Position numbers and translations under genes: made by a program. A stretch of 64,000 nucleotides of DNA. Origin: an uncultured Aquimarina sp. GTDB lineage: Bacteria; Bacteroidota; Bacteroidia; Flavobacteriales; Flavobacteriaceae. Position 1 is the stretch's first letter; each line of letters opens with the position of its first letter. Of this stretch, positions 55,053-63,726 are shown piece after piece. Location of the stretch: assembly GCA_947495425.1 (NCBI GenBank), contig CANLYR010000011.1:1-64000 (forward strand), given 5' to 3'. Below the pieces are notes generated by a model. The model saw only the letters and a list, made by a program, of their open reading frames with translations, was not told where the DNA came from and made no database searches.

Positions 55053-56065
55053 TGAATATTTATAACTGGAAGAGGCGCAAAGTATATATTGCTTTAATTT
55101 TATTGATTATAGTAATCGCTATCGGAGTATTAGGATATCGTTTCTTTTCAGATTATTCTTGGATAGATGCATTATATATGACAGTCATTACTATGTCTAC
55201 CGTTGGTTTTAGCGAAGTTGAAGCCTTAGATGATAATGCTAAATTATTCACCATCTTTTTGATTGCTACAAGTGTATCTATATTCGCATACTCTGTATCT
55301 GTGATTACAGAATATATTGTAAGCAAAAATGATCCCAAAAGAGTTCAATACCGAAAAACACAAAAAATGATACATAAGCTAGAAAATCATATCATTATTA
55401 TTGGTTATGGTCGTAATGGTAAACAATCAGCAGTTAAATTATTGGCATACGACAAACCCTTTATTATTATCGAAAATGATGAAGCTGTAATAGAAAGGTA
55501 TCAAAATGACCAGTTATTATTTCTTAAAGGAAATGCAACCGAAGATGAAATTTTAGTTCAGGCAGGAATAAAGAATGCATCCTGTCTTATTTGTACTTTA
55601 CCAGAAGATGCGGATAACTTATTTATTGTGCTTTCTGCAAGACAAATCAATAAGAACCTTAAAATAATCAGTAGAGCTTCTCAAGATGCTTCCTATAAAA
55701 AAATACGATTAGCAGGAGCCGATAATGTGATTATGCCAGATAGAATAGGAGGTGACCATATGGCATCATTAGTGGTAGTCCCAGATTTAATCGAATTCTT
55801 AGATAATTTGTCTATAGTAGGTAAGCGATCTATAAATATTGAAGAGGTATCTTTTGAAGATATGTTTGATGATGCCAAAGAGAGAAGCATTCGTCATATT
55901 GATATGAGATCAAGAACAGGCTGCACAATTATAGGATATAAATCACCCGATGGAGAGTATATTGTGAATCCAGAAGCAGATACACCTTTAAAACCAGGTT
56001 CAAAAATTGTTGTATTAGGAAGACCAGAGCAAATTAATCGATTAAATAGAGAGTTTGATATTTGA
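55049..56065 (+). CDS. Potassium channel family protein with RCK (TrkA) domains
   Basis: A 338-residue protein with two membrane helices framing a pore loop (about residues 15-85), a TrkA-N (RCK) Rossmann domain (IIIIGYGRNGKQSAVKLL, about 114) and a TrkA-C domain at the end (KPGSKIVVLGRPEQI). The selectivity filter reads TVGFSE instead of TVGYG/TVGFG: the last glycine of the filter is serine. Such variants are seen in Bacteroidota homologues, and the ion selectivity is not certain. It overlaps the PspC gene. Confidence 0.9.
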   Translation: MMNIYNWKRRKVYIALILLIIVIAIGVLGYRFFSDYSWIDALYMTVITMSTVGFSEVEALDDNAKLFTIFLIATSVSIFAYSVSVITEYIVSKNDPKRVQYRKTQKMIHKLENHIIIIGYGRNGKQSAVKLLAYDKPFIIIENDEAVIERYQNDQLLFLKGNATEDEILVQAGIKNASCLICTLPEDADNLFIVLSARQINKNLKIISRASQDASYKKIRLAGADNVIMPDRIGGDHMASLVVVPDLIEFLDNLSIVGKRSINIEEVSFEDMFDDAKERSIRHIDMRSRTGCTIIGYKSPDGEYIVNPEADTPLKPGSKIVVLGRPEQINRLNREFDI

Positions 56066-56161
56066 TCTCGATAAACATTTAACGATCTAAAAATTGTACG
56101 CAACCTTTTTTTTTAGCATCTTGCCAACTTCTTATAACTAAAATTAATTAACTCACACATC

Positions 56162-57769
56162 ATGAAGAGAATTCTTCTTTCATTTTTAGCACTTACAACT
56201 CCATTTTTAACATTCGCACAAGAGACTACAGAAAAAGGGTTTGATCAAAAAATTGACGAGGCTTTTAAGCCGGTTTCAGATTTTTTCTCAAATGTAATCT
56301 TCTTTGAAGTTTTTGAAGGAGCACCATTTGTTATTATACTATTAGTATTGAGCGCCTTGTTTTTTACTGTATATTTTGGATTTCCTAATGTACGTTATTT
56401 TGGAAAAGCAATCAATGTGGTAAGAGGGAAGTATGATGGAGTAGAAGGCCATGGTATCGAAGGTAAAGCAGAAGTAAATATAGTAGAAGGGGATATCAGA
56501 GATACGATAAGAGATGAATCCAAAGAAGGAGAAGTATCACACTTTCAGGCCTTGGCTACAGCAGTTTCAGGAACGGTAGGTAATGGAAACATTGCAGGGG
56601 TTGCATTAGCAATAGCTCTAGGAGGACCAGGAGCGACATTTTGGATGATTATTTGTGGATTATTAGGAATGTCTACCAAATTTGTAGAATGTACTCTTGG
56701 AGTTCAATATCGAGATATAGGCGAAGATGGTACTGTATATGGTGGACCCATGTATTATTTAAGCAAAGGACTTAAGGATAGAGGTTTTGTATGGGTTGGC
56801 AAAATAGCAGCTGTGTTTTTTGCTATATTTTGTATCGGAGGATCTTTCGGTGGTGGTAATGCTGCACAATCTAATCAGGCAACTATTGTTTTAAAAGAAA
56901 TGTTTGGTCTTCAAAGTACCGGAGCCGGATTTTGGATAGGTATCACACTTGCAATTCTGGTTGGAATCATTATCATTGGAGGTATCAAACGTATCGCTTC
57001 AGTTACTGAGAAAGTTGTACCTCTTATGGCTGTCATGTACTTAGTAGCCTGTTTATATATCATATTCAGTAATATTTCTTTTGTAGATGATGCTATTGGA
57101 ATGATTATTTCTGAAGCATTTAACCCTCAAGCAATCGGAGTAGGAGGAGTAATAGGAGTACTATTGGTTGGATTTAAAAGAGCAGCATTCTCAAACGAAG
57201 CTGGCGCAGGTTCTGCTTCAATTGCACATTCTGCAGTAAAAACTAAATATTCAGCTAGTGAAGGACTTGTAGCTTTGCTAGAGCCATTTATAGATACCGT
57301 AGTAATTTGTACTATGACTGCACTAGTAATTATTATATTTAATTCTGGTGGAGCTTTTCAATATGGAGGTGATGGTACCGGAGCCGTTTTAATAGACGGA
57401 GTTTCTTATGAAGGTGCAGGGATTACATCTAAAGCTTTTGCACAGTACATTCCTTATTCTGATGTGTTTTTAACTATTGCAGTTGTATTATTTGCTGTTT
57501 CTACAATGATTTCTTGGTCATACTATGGCTTACAATCCTGGAAATTTTTATTCGGTAGAGGTAAAGCTGCAGATTTAACCTATAAATTATTGTTTTTGAC
57601 TTTTGTTGTCATTGGAGCTGCAGCAAGTATGAATTCAATTTGGGCATTCTCTGATGCAATGATTTTTGCCATGGTATTCCCAAATATGATAGGATTATTC
57701 TTCCTATTCCCCGTAGTTAAAAAACAGTTGACAAGATATTTTGATGCTATCAAAGCTTCAAAAATTTAG
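56162..57769 (+). CDS. Alanine/glycine:cation symporter family (AgcS)
   Basis: A 535-residue sodium-coupled amino acid symporter with about 11 membrane helices. Signatures are GTVGNGNIAGVALAIALGGPGATFWM, the following ECTLGVQYR, FKRAAFSNEAGAGSASIAHS and the PMYYLSKG segment. It has an N-terminal hydrophobic signal-like segment typical of flavobacterial members. A flavobacterial copy with an extra hydrophilic loop (about residues 75-115, rich in Glu and Gly) before the second helix is noted. The HHH gene starts 13 bases after its stop. Confidence 0.93.
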   Translation: MKRILLSFLALTTPFLTFAQETTEKGFDQKIDEAFKPVSDFFSNVIFFEVFEGAPFVIILLVLSALFFTVYFGFPNVRYFGKAINVVRGKYDGVEGHGIEGKAEVNIVEGDIRDTIRDESKEGEVSHFQALATAVSGTVGNGNIAGVALAIALGGPGATFWMIICGLLGMSTKFVECTLGVQYRDIGEDGTVYGGPMYYLSKGLKDRGFVWVGKIAAVFFAIFCIGGSFGGGNAAQSNQATIVLKEMFGLQSTGAGFWIGITLAILVGIIIIGGIKRIASVTEKVVPLMAVMYLVACLYIIFSNISFVDDAIGMIISEAFNPQAIGVGGVIGVLLVGFKRAAFSNEAGAGSASIAHSAVKTKYSASEGLVALLEPFIDTVVICTMTALVIIIFNSGGAFQYGGDGTGAVLIDGVSYEGAGITSKAFAQYIPYSDVFLTIAVVLFAVSTMISWSYYGLQSWKFLFGRGKAADLTYKLLFLTFVVIGAAASMNSIWAFSDAMIFAMVFPNMIGLFFLFPVVKKQLTRYFDAIKASKI

Positions 57770-57782
57770 AAATTAATTTTCT

Positions 57783-58655
57783 ATGCATACTATAAAATCC
57801 CATTTTGAGATACATTCGCGTTTCCGAAATGGGATTTTTCTTTTATCGATACTTCTTTTCATTTGTGTTTTAATTTACTTTTTTTATCCAAAATCTCAGA
57901 ACTCCCAACAGGATTTTGTAGAATTAACCAAGTTTCAGCATCATGTTGATTCCTTGAAGAAAATTGCGCAAGAAAAAAAGAATGATTTTCGGTTAAAGCC
58001 TTTCAACCCAAATTTTATTTCTGACTACAAAGGCTATCAACTTGGTCTAACTCCAGACCAACTGGATCGTCTTTTTGCATATAGAAATCAGGATAAATGG
58101 ATCAACTCAGCTACAGATTTTAAGAACGTTACTCAGGTTTCTGATTCTCTTCTGGCCGCAATTTCTCCTTTATTCAAATTTCCGAAATGGATAAAAAACA
58201 ATAGAACACATAAAAAACACAAAAAAAATAAACTACCTGCAAGATCATTTGACCAAAAAGAGGATTTAGCTGTTGTATCTGCCAAAATGATACAGGAAAA
58301 AGTCAATATCCCAGATTTTATAGCAGAACGAATAATTAGATATAGAGAAAAGATTGGTGGATTTGTAGGTGATACGCAATTACAAGACATTGCGGGGTTA
58401 TATAATCATCAAAGAAAAAAAATCTTAAGTTTTTTCACAGTCAAAACTCCTAGAAATATTAAGAGGATTAATATAAATGAAGCATCAATTGATCAATTAA
58501 TAGAAGTACCATATTTTGATTTTGAGATGGCATTAGAGGTCAGAGATTTCATAGAAGATAATCAAGGGATTTCTAGTTTTGAGGAATTAGGAAAAATCAA
58601 CGGTTTTTCTTTAGAAAAAATAGATAGAATAGCTTTATATTTGAAATTAAATTAA
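57783..58655 (+). CDS. Helix-hairpin-helix domain protein (ComEA-like)
   Basis: A 290-residue protein with one N-terminal membrane helix (about residues 18-35). Several helix-hairpin-helix motifs follow: LDRLFAYRNQDKWINSATDF, PDFIAERIIRYREKIGGFV and IDQLIEVPYFDFEMALEVRDFI. The ComEA family binds DNA during uptake; related flavobacterial proteins are often annotated this way. It is likely cotranscribed with the symporter 13 bases upstream but has no obvious functional link to it. Confidence 0.85.
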   Translation: MHTIKSHFEIHSRFRNGIFLLSILLFICVLIYFFYPKSQNSQQDFVELTKFQHHVDSLKKIAQEKKNDFRLKPFNPNFISDYKGYQLGLTPDQLDRLFAYRNQDKWINSATDFKNVTQVSDSLLAAISPLFKFPKWIKNNRTHKKHKKNKLPARSFDQKEDLAVVSAKMIQEKVNIPDFIAERIIRYREKIGGFVGDTQLQDIAGLYNHQRKKILSFFTVKTPRNIKRININEASIDQLIEVPYFDFEMALEVRDFIEDNQGISSFEELGKINGFSLEKIDRIALYLKLN

Positions 58656-58792
58656 TAATCGGAAAAATTGCTGTGAATTCTGATGGATTTTAAATAATTG
58701 GGTGTAGTCACTATTTGATTATACCTCAACATTGTTGTTTCAATCATCACTACCCACAGTAATATGTTAACTACCAAAGCAAAAGTTATCAT

Positions 58793-59959
58793 ATGAATAA
58801 CATGTATTTTACAGAAGAGCACGAATTGTTTAGGCAAAGTCTTAAAGAGTTTTTAAAAAAAGAAGTAGTTCCGCATATCGAGAATTGGGAAAAAACAGGA
58901 ACAATCGATAGGTTTATTTGGAAGAAATTTGGAGAAATGGGATATTTCGGTATCGCATATCCCGAAAAATATGGAGGTCTAGAATTAGATTTATTTTATA
59001 CCATCATCCTCTTAGAAGAATTACAAAAAATCGATTCAGGTGGTTTTGCAGCTGCGATCTGGGCACACGCCTATTTGGCAATGACCCATATTAATAAAGA
59101 AGGAGACGAAAGAATTAAAGAAAAATATCTTACTACTAGTATTTCAGGAGAAAAAATAGGATGTTTAGCAATTACTGAACCCTTTGGGGGGTCTGATGTG
59201 GCAGGGATGAGAACTACTGCAGTTAAAGAAGGTGATCATTACATCATAAATGGATCTAAAACCTTTATCACGAATGGGGTGTATAGTGATTATCTTGTTA
59301 TCGCAGCAAAGACAAATCCAGAATTAGGAAATAAAGGAATTAGCATTTTCGTAATTGATCGTGATACCCCGGGAGTATCTGCTACAAAACTTGATAAGTT
59401 AGGTTGGAGAGCCTCTGATACAGGCGAAATAGCGTTTACTGATGTAAAAATCCCTTTAGAAAACTTGATGGGTGAAGAGAATAAAGGATTTTCTTATATT
59501 ATGCAGCATTTTGCTCTAGAAAGACTCATTATGGGAGTAAATGCCCATGCAAGAGCAGAGTATGCAGTAGAATATGTAATCAATTATATGTCACAAAGGG
59601 AGGCCTTTGGCCAGACCATAGATAAGTTTCAAGCACTAAGGCATACCGTTGCCGATATGGCTAGCGAAATGGAAATGTGTAAAGAGTTTAATTATTCTAT
59701 TACTAAAAGACTTAATGAAGGTCAATATGTAGTTAAAGAAGCTAGTATGTCTAAGTTGCTGTCTACAAAAATGGCCGATGAAGTAATATACAAAGCCTTA
59801 CAGCTTTTGGGAGGATATGGTTATATGGAAGAATACCCTATGGCCCGATTACTTAGAGATAGTAGGTTAGGTCCTATTGGTGGTGGTACTTCAGAAATAT
59901 TGAGAGAGATCATTGCGAAAATGGTCATTGATAAAAAAGAATATAAGCCTGCAACCTAA
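58793..59959 (+). CDS. Acyl-CoA dehydrogenase, LCAD/IVD-type
   Basis: A 388-residue flavoprotein of fatty-acid or branched-chain amino acid oxidation. The N-terminal part, LAITEPFGGSDVAGM (FAD/substrate motif) and FITNGVYSDYLVIAA, then LGWRASDTGEIAF, are standard. The catalytic base position of MCAD is replaced by glycine (IGGGTSEILREI), while ALERLI carries glutamate at the position used by isovaleryl- and long-chain acyl-CoA dehydrogenases. The substrate class is therefore LCAD/IVD-like; the exact acyl chain is not decidable. Two close ATGs exist (58793, 58802). Confidence 0.92.
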   Translation: MNNMYFTEEHELFRQSLKEFLKKEVVPHIENWEKTGTIDRFIWKKFGEMGYFGIAYPEKYGGLELDLFYTIILLEELQKIDSGGFAAAIWAHAYLAMTHINKEGDERIKEKYLTTSISGEKIGCLAITEPFGGSDVAGMRTTAVKEGDHYIINGSKTFITNGVYSDYLVIAAKTNPELGNKGISIFVIDRDTPGVSATKLDKLGWRASDTGEIAFTDVKIPLENLMGEENKGFSYIMQHFALERLIMGVNAHARAEYAVEYVINYMSQREAFGQTIDKFQALRHTVADMASEMEMCKEFNYSITKRLNEGQYVVKEASMSKLLSTKMADEVIYKALQLLGGYGYMEEYPMARLLRDSRLGPIGGGTSEILREIIAKMVIDKKEYKPAT

Positions 59960-60043
59960 TATGTGCTTCTCGGATTAGACTCTAAAATTTATTTTTATAT
60001 AATTCATAATTTGAAATAATTTTAACACAAAAATTATATAATT

Positions 60044-61423
60044 ATGAATTCACACAAGATTTTCTGCTTAATTCTTACTGCGGCATTTTTATTAATTGGC
60101 TGTAGTAAAGATGAAGTTGTAGATTCGGTAGATACCGATTCAGAAATTAGTCAAGAAGAAACTTCTTCAAAAGCTCTAAAACAGATTGGATCAGGAGTAA
60201 TGATGCAAGCATTTTATTGGGATGTACCAGCAGGAGGAACCTGATGGAATGTAATAAAAGGTAAAGTAGGGGCATGGAGCAACGCTGGTATAGATGCTAT
60301 TTGGTTACCTCCAGTTAGTAAAGCTCAAAATGGAAAATTCTCCATGGGATACGATCCATTTGATTATTATGATTTTGACCAGTATAACCAAATGGGTAGC
60401 ACAGAAACACGCTTTGGATCGAAGTCAGAGTTGCAATCTTTAATCACTAGCGCCCATAATAATAGACTAAGTGTCATTGCAGATATAGTAATCAACCATA
60501 ATAGCGGTGGTGATCTTGAATCTAATGAGTTTGCAGGAAAAAATACATACACAAAATTCACACCCTTATCAGGTAATTTTAATCGAACAAAGTATGATTT
60601 TCATCCTAATGATCAATATAATTCTGATAGTGGATTTTTTGGTGGTTTTCCTGATTTGAGCCACAATAAACCGTATGTTCAGGATTGGCTATGGAAACGA
60701 TCTAATTCTGTGGCTAAATACTACAAAAATACAATGAAGTTTGATGGATGGAGATTTGATTATGTAAAAGGATTCGAACCTTGGGTTGCAAGAGAGTTTA
60801 ATAGAGCAGTAGGAGGATTTGCAGTAGAAGAGTATTGGGATGGCAACGTAAATACACTCAATTGGTGGGTTAATCAGGCACAAATGTCTGCCTTTGATTT
60901 TGGTTGCTATTATAAAATGAGAGATGCATTTATGGGAAATAACCTGAATGCACTTAATGGTGATATGCTCTGGAAAAGAAACTCTTCGAGGGCAGTTACC
61001 TTTGTAGCAAATCATGATACAGACGAAATTATTAACAATAAACTATTAGCCTATGCTTATATATTAACGCACGAAGGATATCCGGCAATTTTCTATAGAG
61101 ATTATGAAGAATGGCTGAATAAAAGTAAAATGAATAATTTAATTTGGATTCATAATAACCTTGCAGGCGGAAACACCTCTAATTTATGGACAGATAATGA
61201 TGAGTATATTGCTCGAAGAAATGGAGGTAATGGTAAAAATGGTTTGATCGTCTATATCAATAACGCTAATTCAACAAAAGAGAGGTGGATACAAACAAAC
61301 TGGTCTAGTAAAAAAATTAAAGACTTTACAGGTAATTCAAATTGGGAGCCAACTACTCAAGGGGACAAATGGGTGAAGATTCAGGCACCGCCAAAAAGTT
61401 ACTCGGTTTGGTCTTTAAAATAA
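60044..61423 (+). pseudogene. Alpha-amylase (GH13) lipoprotein interrupted by one in-frame TGA
   Basis: Two track ORFs (60044-60244 and 60344-61423) lie in the same frame and read as one GH13 gene of 459 codons. The lipoprotein signal (LLIGC) and the N-terminal FYWDVPAGGT are followed by TGA TGG; homologous enzymes usually have a W-W-N here, so the TGA replaces a tryptophan codon (TGG to TGA). Downstream reading resumes in frame with WNVIKGKVGAWSNAGIDAIWLPP. The catalytic residues are intact: GWRFDYVKG (nucleophile aspartate), AVEEYWDG (acid/base glutamate) and ANHDTDE. Hence recent loss, sequencing error, or read-through. Confidence 0.85.
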
Positions 61424-61436
61424 ATCGAAAAAAACT

Positions 61437-61465
61437 TTGCAGATAATAGTTTTACATTATCTTTG
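61437..61465 (+). promoter_or_regulatory. rpsU promoter
   Basis: TTTG (61436-61439) and TATCTTTG (61458-61465) are separated by 18 bases, close to the Bacteroidota consensus for both boxes and spacing. Confidence 0.75.
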
Positions 61466-61480
61466 CATCCTAATTTTTAA

Positions 61481-61490
61481 AGAAAGGAGG
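61481..61490 (+). promoter_or_regulatory. Strong Shine-Dalgarno sequence of rpsU
   Basis: AGAAAGGAGG ends seven bases before the rpsU ATG. It is the one near-perfect ribosome binding site in the window, in a group whose mRNAs mostly lack one. In Flavobacterium johnsoniae the bS21 protein helps hide the anti-Shine-Dalgarno of 16S rRNA, so this site may serve autoregulation. Confidence 0.8.
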
Positions 61491-61497
61491 TCCAACT

Positions 61498-61692
61498 ATG
61501 TTAATTATACCAATAAAAGACGGAGAAAATATAGATAGAGCGTTAAAACGTTTTAAGCGTAAATTCGATAGAACGGGTACGATGCGTCAGCTACGTAAGC
61601 GTCAGGCATTTACAAAACCTTCTGTAGAGCGAAGAGCTCAGATACAAAAAGCTGAATATATCCAGCATTTAAGAGATCAAGAAGAAATTTAA
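61498..61692 (+). CDS. rpsU: Small ribosomal subunit protein bS21
   Basis: A 64-residue basic protein: MLIIPIKDGENIDRALKRFKRKFDRTGTMRQLRKRQAFTKPS matches bS21. Part of the 30S platform near the 16S rRNA 3' end. In Bacteroidota, bS21 together with bS6 and bS18 is known to sequester the anti-Shine-Dalgarno, so the strong Shine-Dalgarno in front of this gene would be read best by ribosomes that lack bS21. It has its own promoter and leads the rpsU-xerC-hpf cluster. Confidence 0.95.
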   Translation: MLIIPIKDGENIDRALKRFKRKFDRTGTMRQLRKRQAFTKPSVERRAQIQKAEYIQHLRDQEEI

Positions 61693-61760
61693 AAAGTTGA
61701 AACGCAAGTCTGTAATTTTTTCTTAATTGAAAAGACTTCGTTTTTCAGTATAATAAAATA

Positions 61761-61809
61761 CCGTTAGGATTCAGAAAGTTTCATACTTTTGTGTTCTAAC
61801 GGTTTTTTT
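61761..61809 (+). terminator. rpsU terminator overlapping the xerC promoter
   Basis: CCGTTAG (61761-61767) pairs with CTAACGG (61796-61802) and is followed by seven T residues. An inner stem AAAGT / ACTTT extends the hairpin. The loop and 3' arm contain TACTTTTG (61784-61791), an exact -7 box for xerC, whose ATG follows the T-run directly. Confidence 0.65.
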
Positions 61810-62700
61810 ATGCTAATTTCTGAGTTTATAGATTATTTACTTCTTGAAAAAAAATATGCTACGCTTACAGTTTCAGCTTACAAAACCGATCTACTGTCTT
61901 TTTTAGAATTTTATCAAAAAGAATTTGATAATGATAAGATATTCGAAGCAACTTATCCTCAAATTCGTTCTTGGATCGTTACACTAGTGGATAATGGTAT
62001 TTCTAATCGAAGCATTAATAGAAAGATGTCTTCGTTGAAAGCGTACTATAGATTTTTGCTTAAAATTGAGCAAATTGATAAAAATCCACTAGCCAAACAT
62101 CAAGCATTAAAGGCTCCTAAAAAACTTCAAATCCCTTTTTCTGCAGCTGAAGTCGACACTGTTTTGAACCAATTGGAAAATAGTCAGGATTTTGAAAGTG
62201 TCAGAGATAGATTAATAGTTGAACTTTTTTATGCGACTGGTATTCGTAGGATTGAACTGGTTAATCTCCAGCTTTCTGATTTAGATATGAGTAATCGGCA
62301 AATAAAAGTAGTAGGGAAGAGAAGTAAAGAAAGGTATTTGCCCTTGCTTGTATCCGTTTGTGAAACATTAGCGTTGTATCTAGAGTTGAGGTTAGGTGTT
62401 GTTAAAGAGGATAATGCTTCTTTTTTATTGCTGACCAAAAAAGGAGTTAAAATCTATGAAACACTTGTGTATCGAATCATAAATAGCTATTTTAGTAAGG
62501 CATCTTCAAAGGTAAAAAAGAGTCCACATATTTTAAGGCATTCGTTTGCAACTCATTTACTTAATGAAGGCGCTGATTTAAATGCTGTAAAAGAATTACT
62601 TGGTCATTCCAGTTTAGCAGCTACTCAAGTGTATACCCAACATAGTGTGGCTCAACTAACAAAAGTTTATAAACAATCTCACCCGAGGAATAAAAAGTAA
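61810..62700 (+). CDS. xerC: Tyrosine recombinase XerC-like
   Basis: Site-specific recombinase of the integrase family that resolves chromosome dimers with a partner. ATG 61810 is chosen because the track's upstream start lies in the terminator/promoter hairpin; 296 residues. The N-terminal SAM-like domain is present (LLLEKKYATLTVSAYKTDLLSF). The catalytic set is complete: first arginine in ATGIRRIELVNL, ILRHSFATHLL (HxxR), LLGHSSLAATQ and the tyrosine in TQVYTQH. The housekeeping setting (rpsU, hpf, tRNAs) favours XerC over a mobile-element integrase. Confidence 0.93.
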   Translation: MLISEFIDYLLLEKKYATLTVSAYKTDLLSFLEFYQKEFDNDKIFEATYPQIRSWIVTLVDNGISNRSINRKMSSLKAYYRFLLKIEQIDKNPLAKHQALKAPKKLQIPFSAAEVDTVLNQLENSQDFESVRDRLIVELFYATGIRRIELVNLQLSDLDMSNRQIKVVGKRSKERYLPLLVSVCETLALYLELRLGVVKEDNASFLLLTKKGVKIYETLVYRIINSYFSKASSKVKKSPHILRHSFATHLLNEGADLNAVKELLGHSSLAATQVYTQHSVAQLTKVYKQSHPRNKK

Positions 62701-62766
62701 AAGACAAGTTGATTTCTTGTCGATCTTTCAGCTCAAAATATTGTTCAACCAATTAAATTAACACTT

Positions 62767-63069
62767 ATGAAAGTGAACTTGCAATCCGTGAATTTTAATG
62801 TAGATCAAAAGTTGGTAGATTTTACTCAAACTAAATTAGATAAGCTTGAGAATCATTTTAATCGTATTATTCATGCAGATGTATTCCTAAAAGTTATGAA
62901 TACAAGTGGTAAAGAAAATAAAATTACAGAAATTTTATTAAGTGTGCCAGGGGATGAATTTATAATTAAAAAAATCAATAAAACTTTTGAAGGAGGTGTG
63001 GATGAGTGTGTTAGTTCACTAGAAAGACAATTAAAAAAACGTAAGGAAAAATTAAATGCACATGTTTGA
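62767..63069 (+). CDS. hpf: Ribosome hibernation promoting factor, short form (HPF/RaiA)
   Basis: A 100-residue protein of the ribosomal subunit interface family: MKVNLQSVNFNVDQKLVDFTQTKLDKLENHF, then a basic C-terminal ERQLKKRKEKLNAHV. It binds inactive ribosomes in stationary phase. It follows xerC by 66 bases and ends close to the tRNA promoter. A terminator-like hairpin lies at 63122-63148. Confidence 0.93.
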   Translation: MKVNLQSVNFNVDQKLVDFTQTKLDKLENHFNRIIHADVFLKVMNTSGKENKITEILLSVPGDEFIIKKINKTFEGGVDECVSSLERQLKKRKEKLNAHV

Positions 63070-63088
63070 TTATTTTTTCCTAAAATAG

Positions 63089-63120
63089 TTTTGCGTAAAA
63101 AATAAATTATTATACATTTG
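63089..63120 (+). promoter_or_regulatory. Promoter of tRNA-Thr(TGT)
   Basis: TTTTG (63089-63093) and TACATTTG (63113-63120) are spaced by 19 bases, a very good match to the Bacteroidota promoter. It is about 50 bases before the tRNA. Confidence 0.8.
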
Positions 63121-63121
63121 C

Positions 63122-63148
63122 AGTCCGTTAGAAATAGCGGACTTTTTT
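63122..63148 (+). terminator. Terminator-like hairpin just after the tRNA promoter
   Basis: AGTCCGTTA / TAGCGGACT stem (one T-G pair) with a GAAA loop, followed by six T residues. It begins two bases after the -7 box, so it could be the hpf terminator or an attenuator at the tRNA start. Confidence 0.6.
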
Positions 63149-63169
63149 ATGTTCTAAACATAGTGAAAA

Positions 63170-63243
63170 GCCGATGTAGCTCAGCTGGCTAGAGCAGCTG
63201 ATTTGTAATCAGCAGGTCGTGGGTTCGAGTCCCTCCATCGGCT
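63170..63243 (+). tRNA. tRNA-Thr (anticodon TGT)
   Basis: A 74-base gene with acceptor arms GCCGATG / CATCGGC, anticodon stem GCTGA / TCAGC and loop TTTGTAA, giving anticodon TGT (reads ACA). The T-arm GGGTTCGAGTCCC is standard; CCA is not encoded. It is the first of four tRNAs and has its own promoter. Its 3' end is repeated twice downstream in the 117-bp repeats. Confidence 0.95.
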
Positions 63244-63477
63244 CTTGAAATATTGAAATTTGCAAGGGAGTTTTCTAGTTTGAACTATGTTTAAGCTGTA
63301 CGAAAACTAGGGACGAGAAGTTTATCCTGAGCAATGTCGAAGGGAGTCCCTCCATCGGCTCTTGAAATATTGAAATTTGCAAAGGAGTTTTCTGGCTTGA
63401 AGTATGCTTGAGCTATACGAAAATTAGGGACGAAAAGTTTATCCTGAGCAATGTCGAAGGGATTCCCTCCATCGGCT
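63227..63477 (+). repeat. 117-bp tandem repeat carrying copies of the tRNA-Thr 3' end
   Basis: Unit 1 starts in the tRNA T-arm at 63227 (GAGTCCCTCCATCGGCT), unit 2 at 63344, and a 17-base partial unit at 63461: exactly 117 bases apart. Units 1 and 2 are very similar (a few substitutions). Each contains GTTTATCCTGAGCAATGTCGAAGG near its end, a dispersed-repeat-like motif. Only the tRNA 3' end is duplicated, not a whole tRNA. Confidence 0.9.
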
Positions 63478-63524
63478 TAAAAAAGTTGAAATTTAGTAAA
63501 TTGTAAAGCTTTTTTGGTGAAATT

Positions 63525-63553
63525 TTGAATTGTGAAAAAAAACACTATTTTTG
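63525..63553 (+). promoter_or_regulatory. Promoter of the tRNA-Tyr/Gly/Thr unit
   Basis: TTTTG (63523-63527) and TATTTTTG (63546-63553) with 18 bases between. It is 48 bases before tRNA-Tyr. Confidence 0.75.
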
Positions 63554-63601
63554 CACACTCAAATTTCATAAGTTCATATTGAAATTTTGAATATATTAAT
63601 C

Positions 63602-63683
<82 letters not shown>

Positions 63684-63726
63684 CAATTAATTTTAAAAAC
63701 ATAAATCAGAAATTCTGGTTTGTAAT

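Noticed and set aside
63227-63477. Attachment sites of an integrative element
   Set aside because: The tRNA-end copies are 117 bases apart, leaving no room for an element, and no integrase other than the housekeeping XerC is near.
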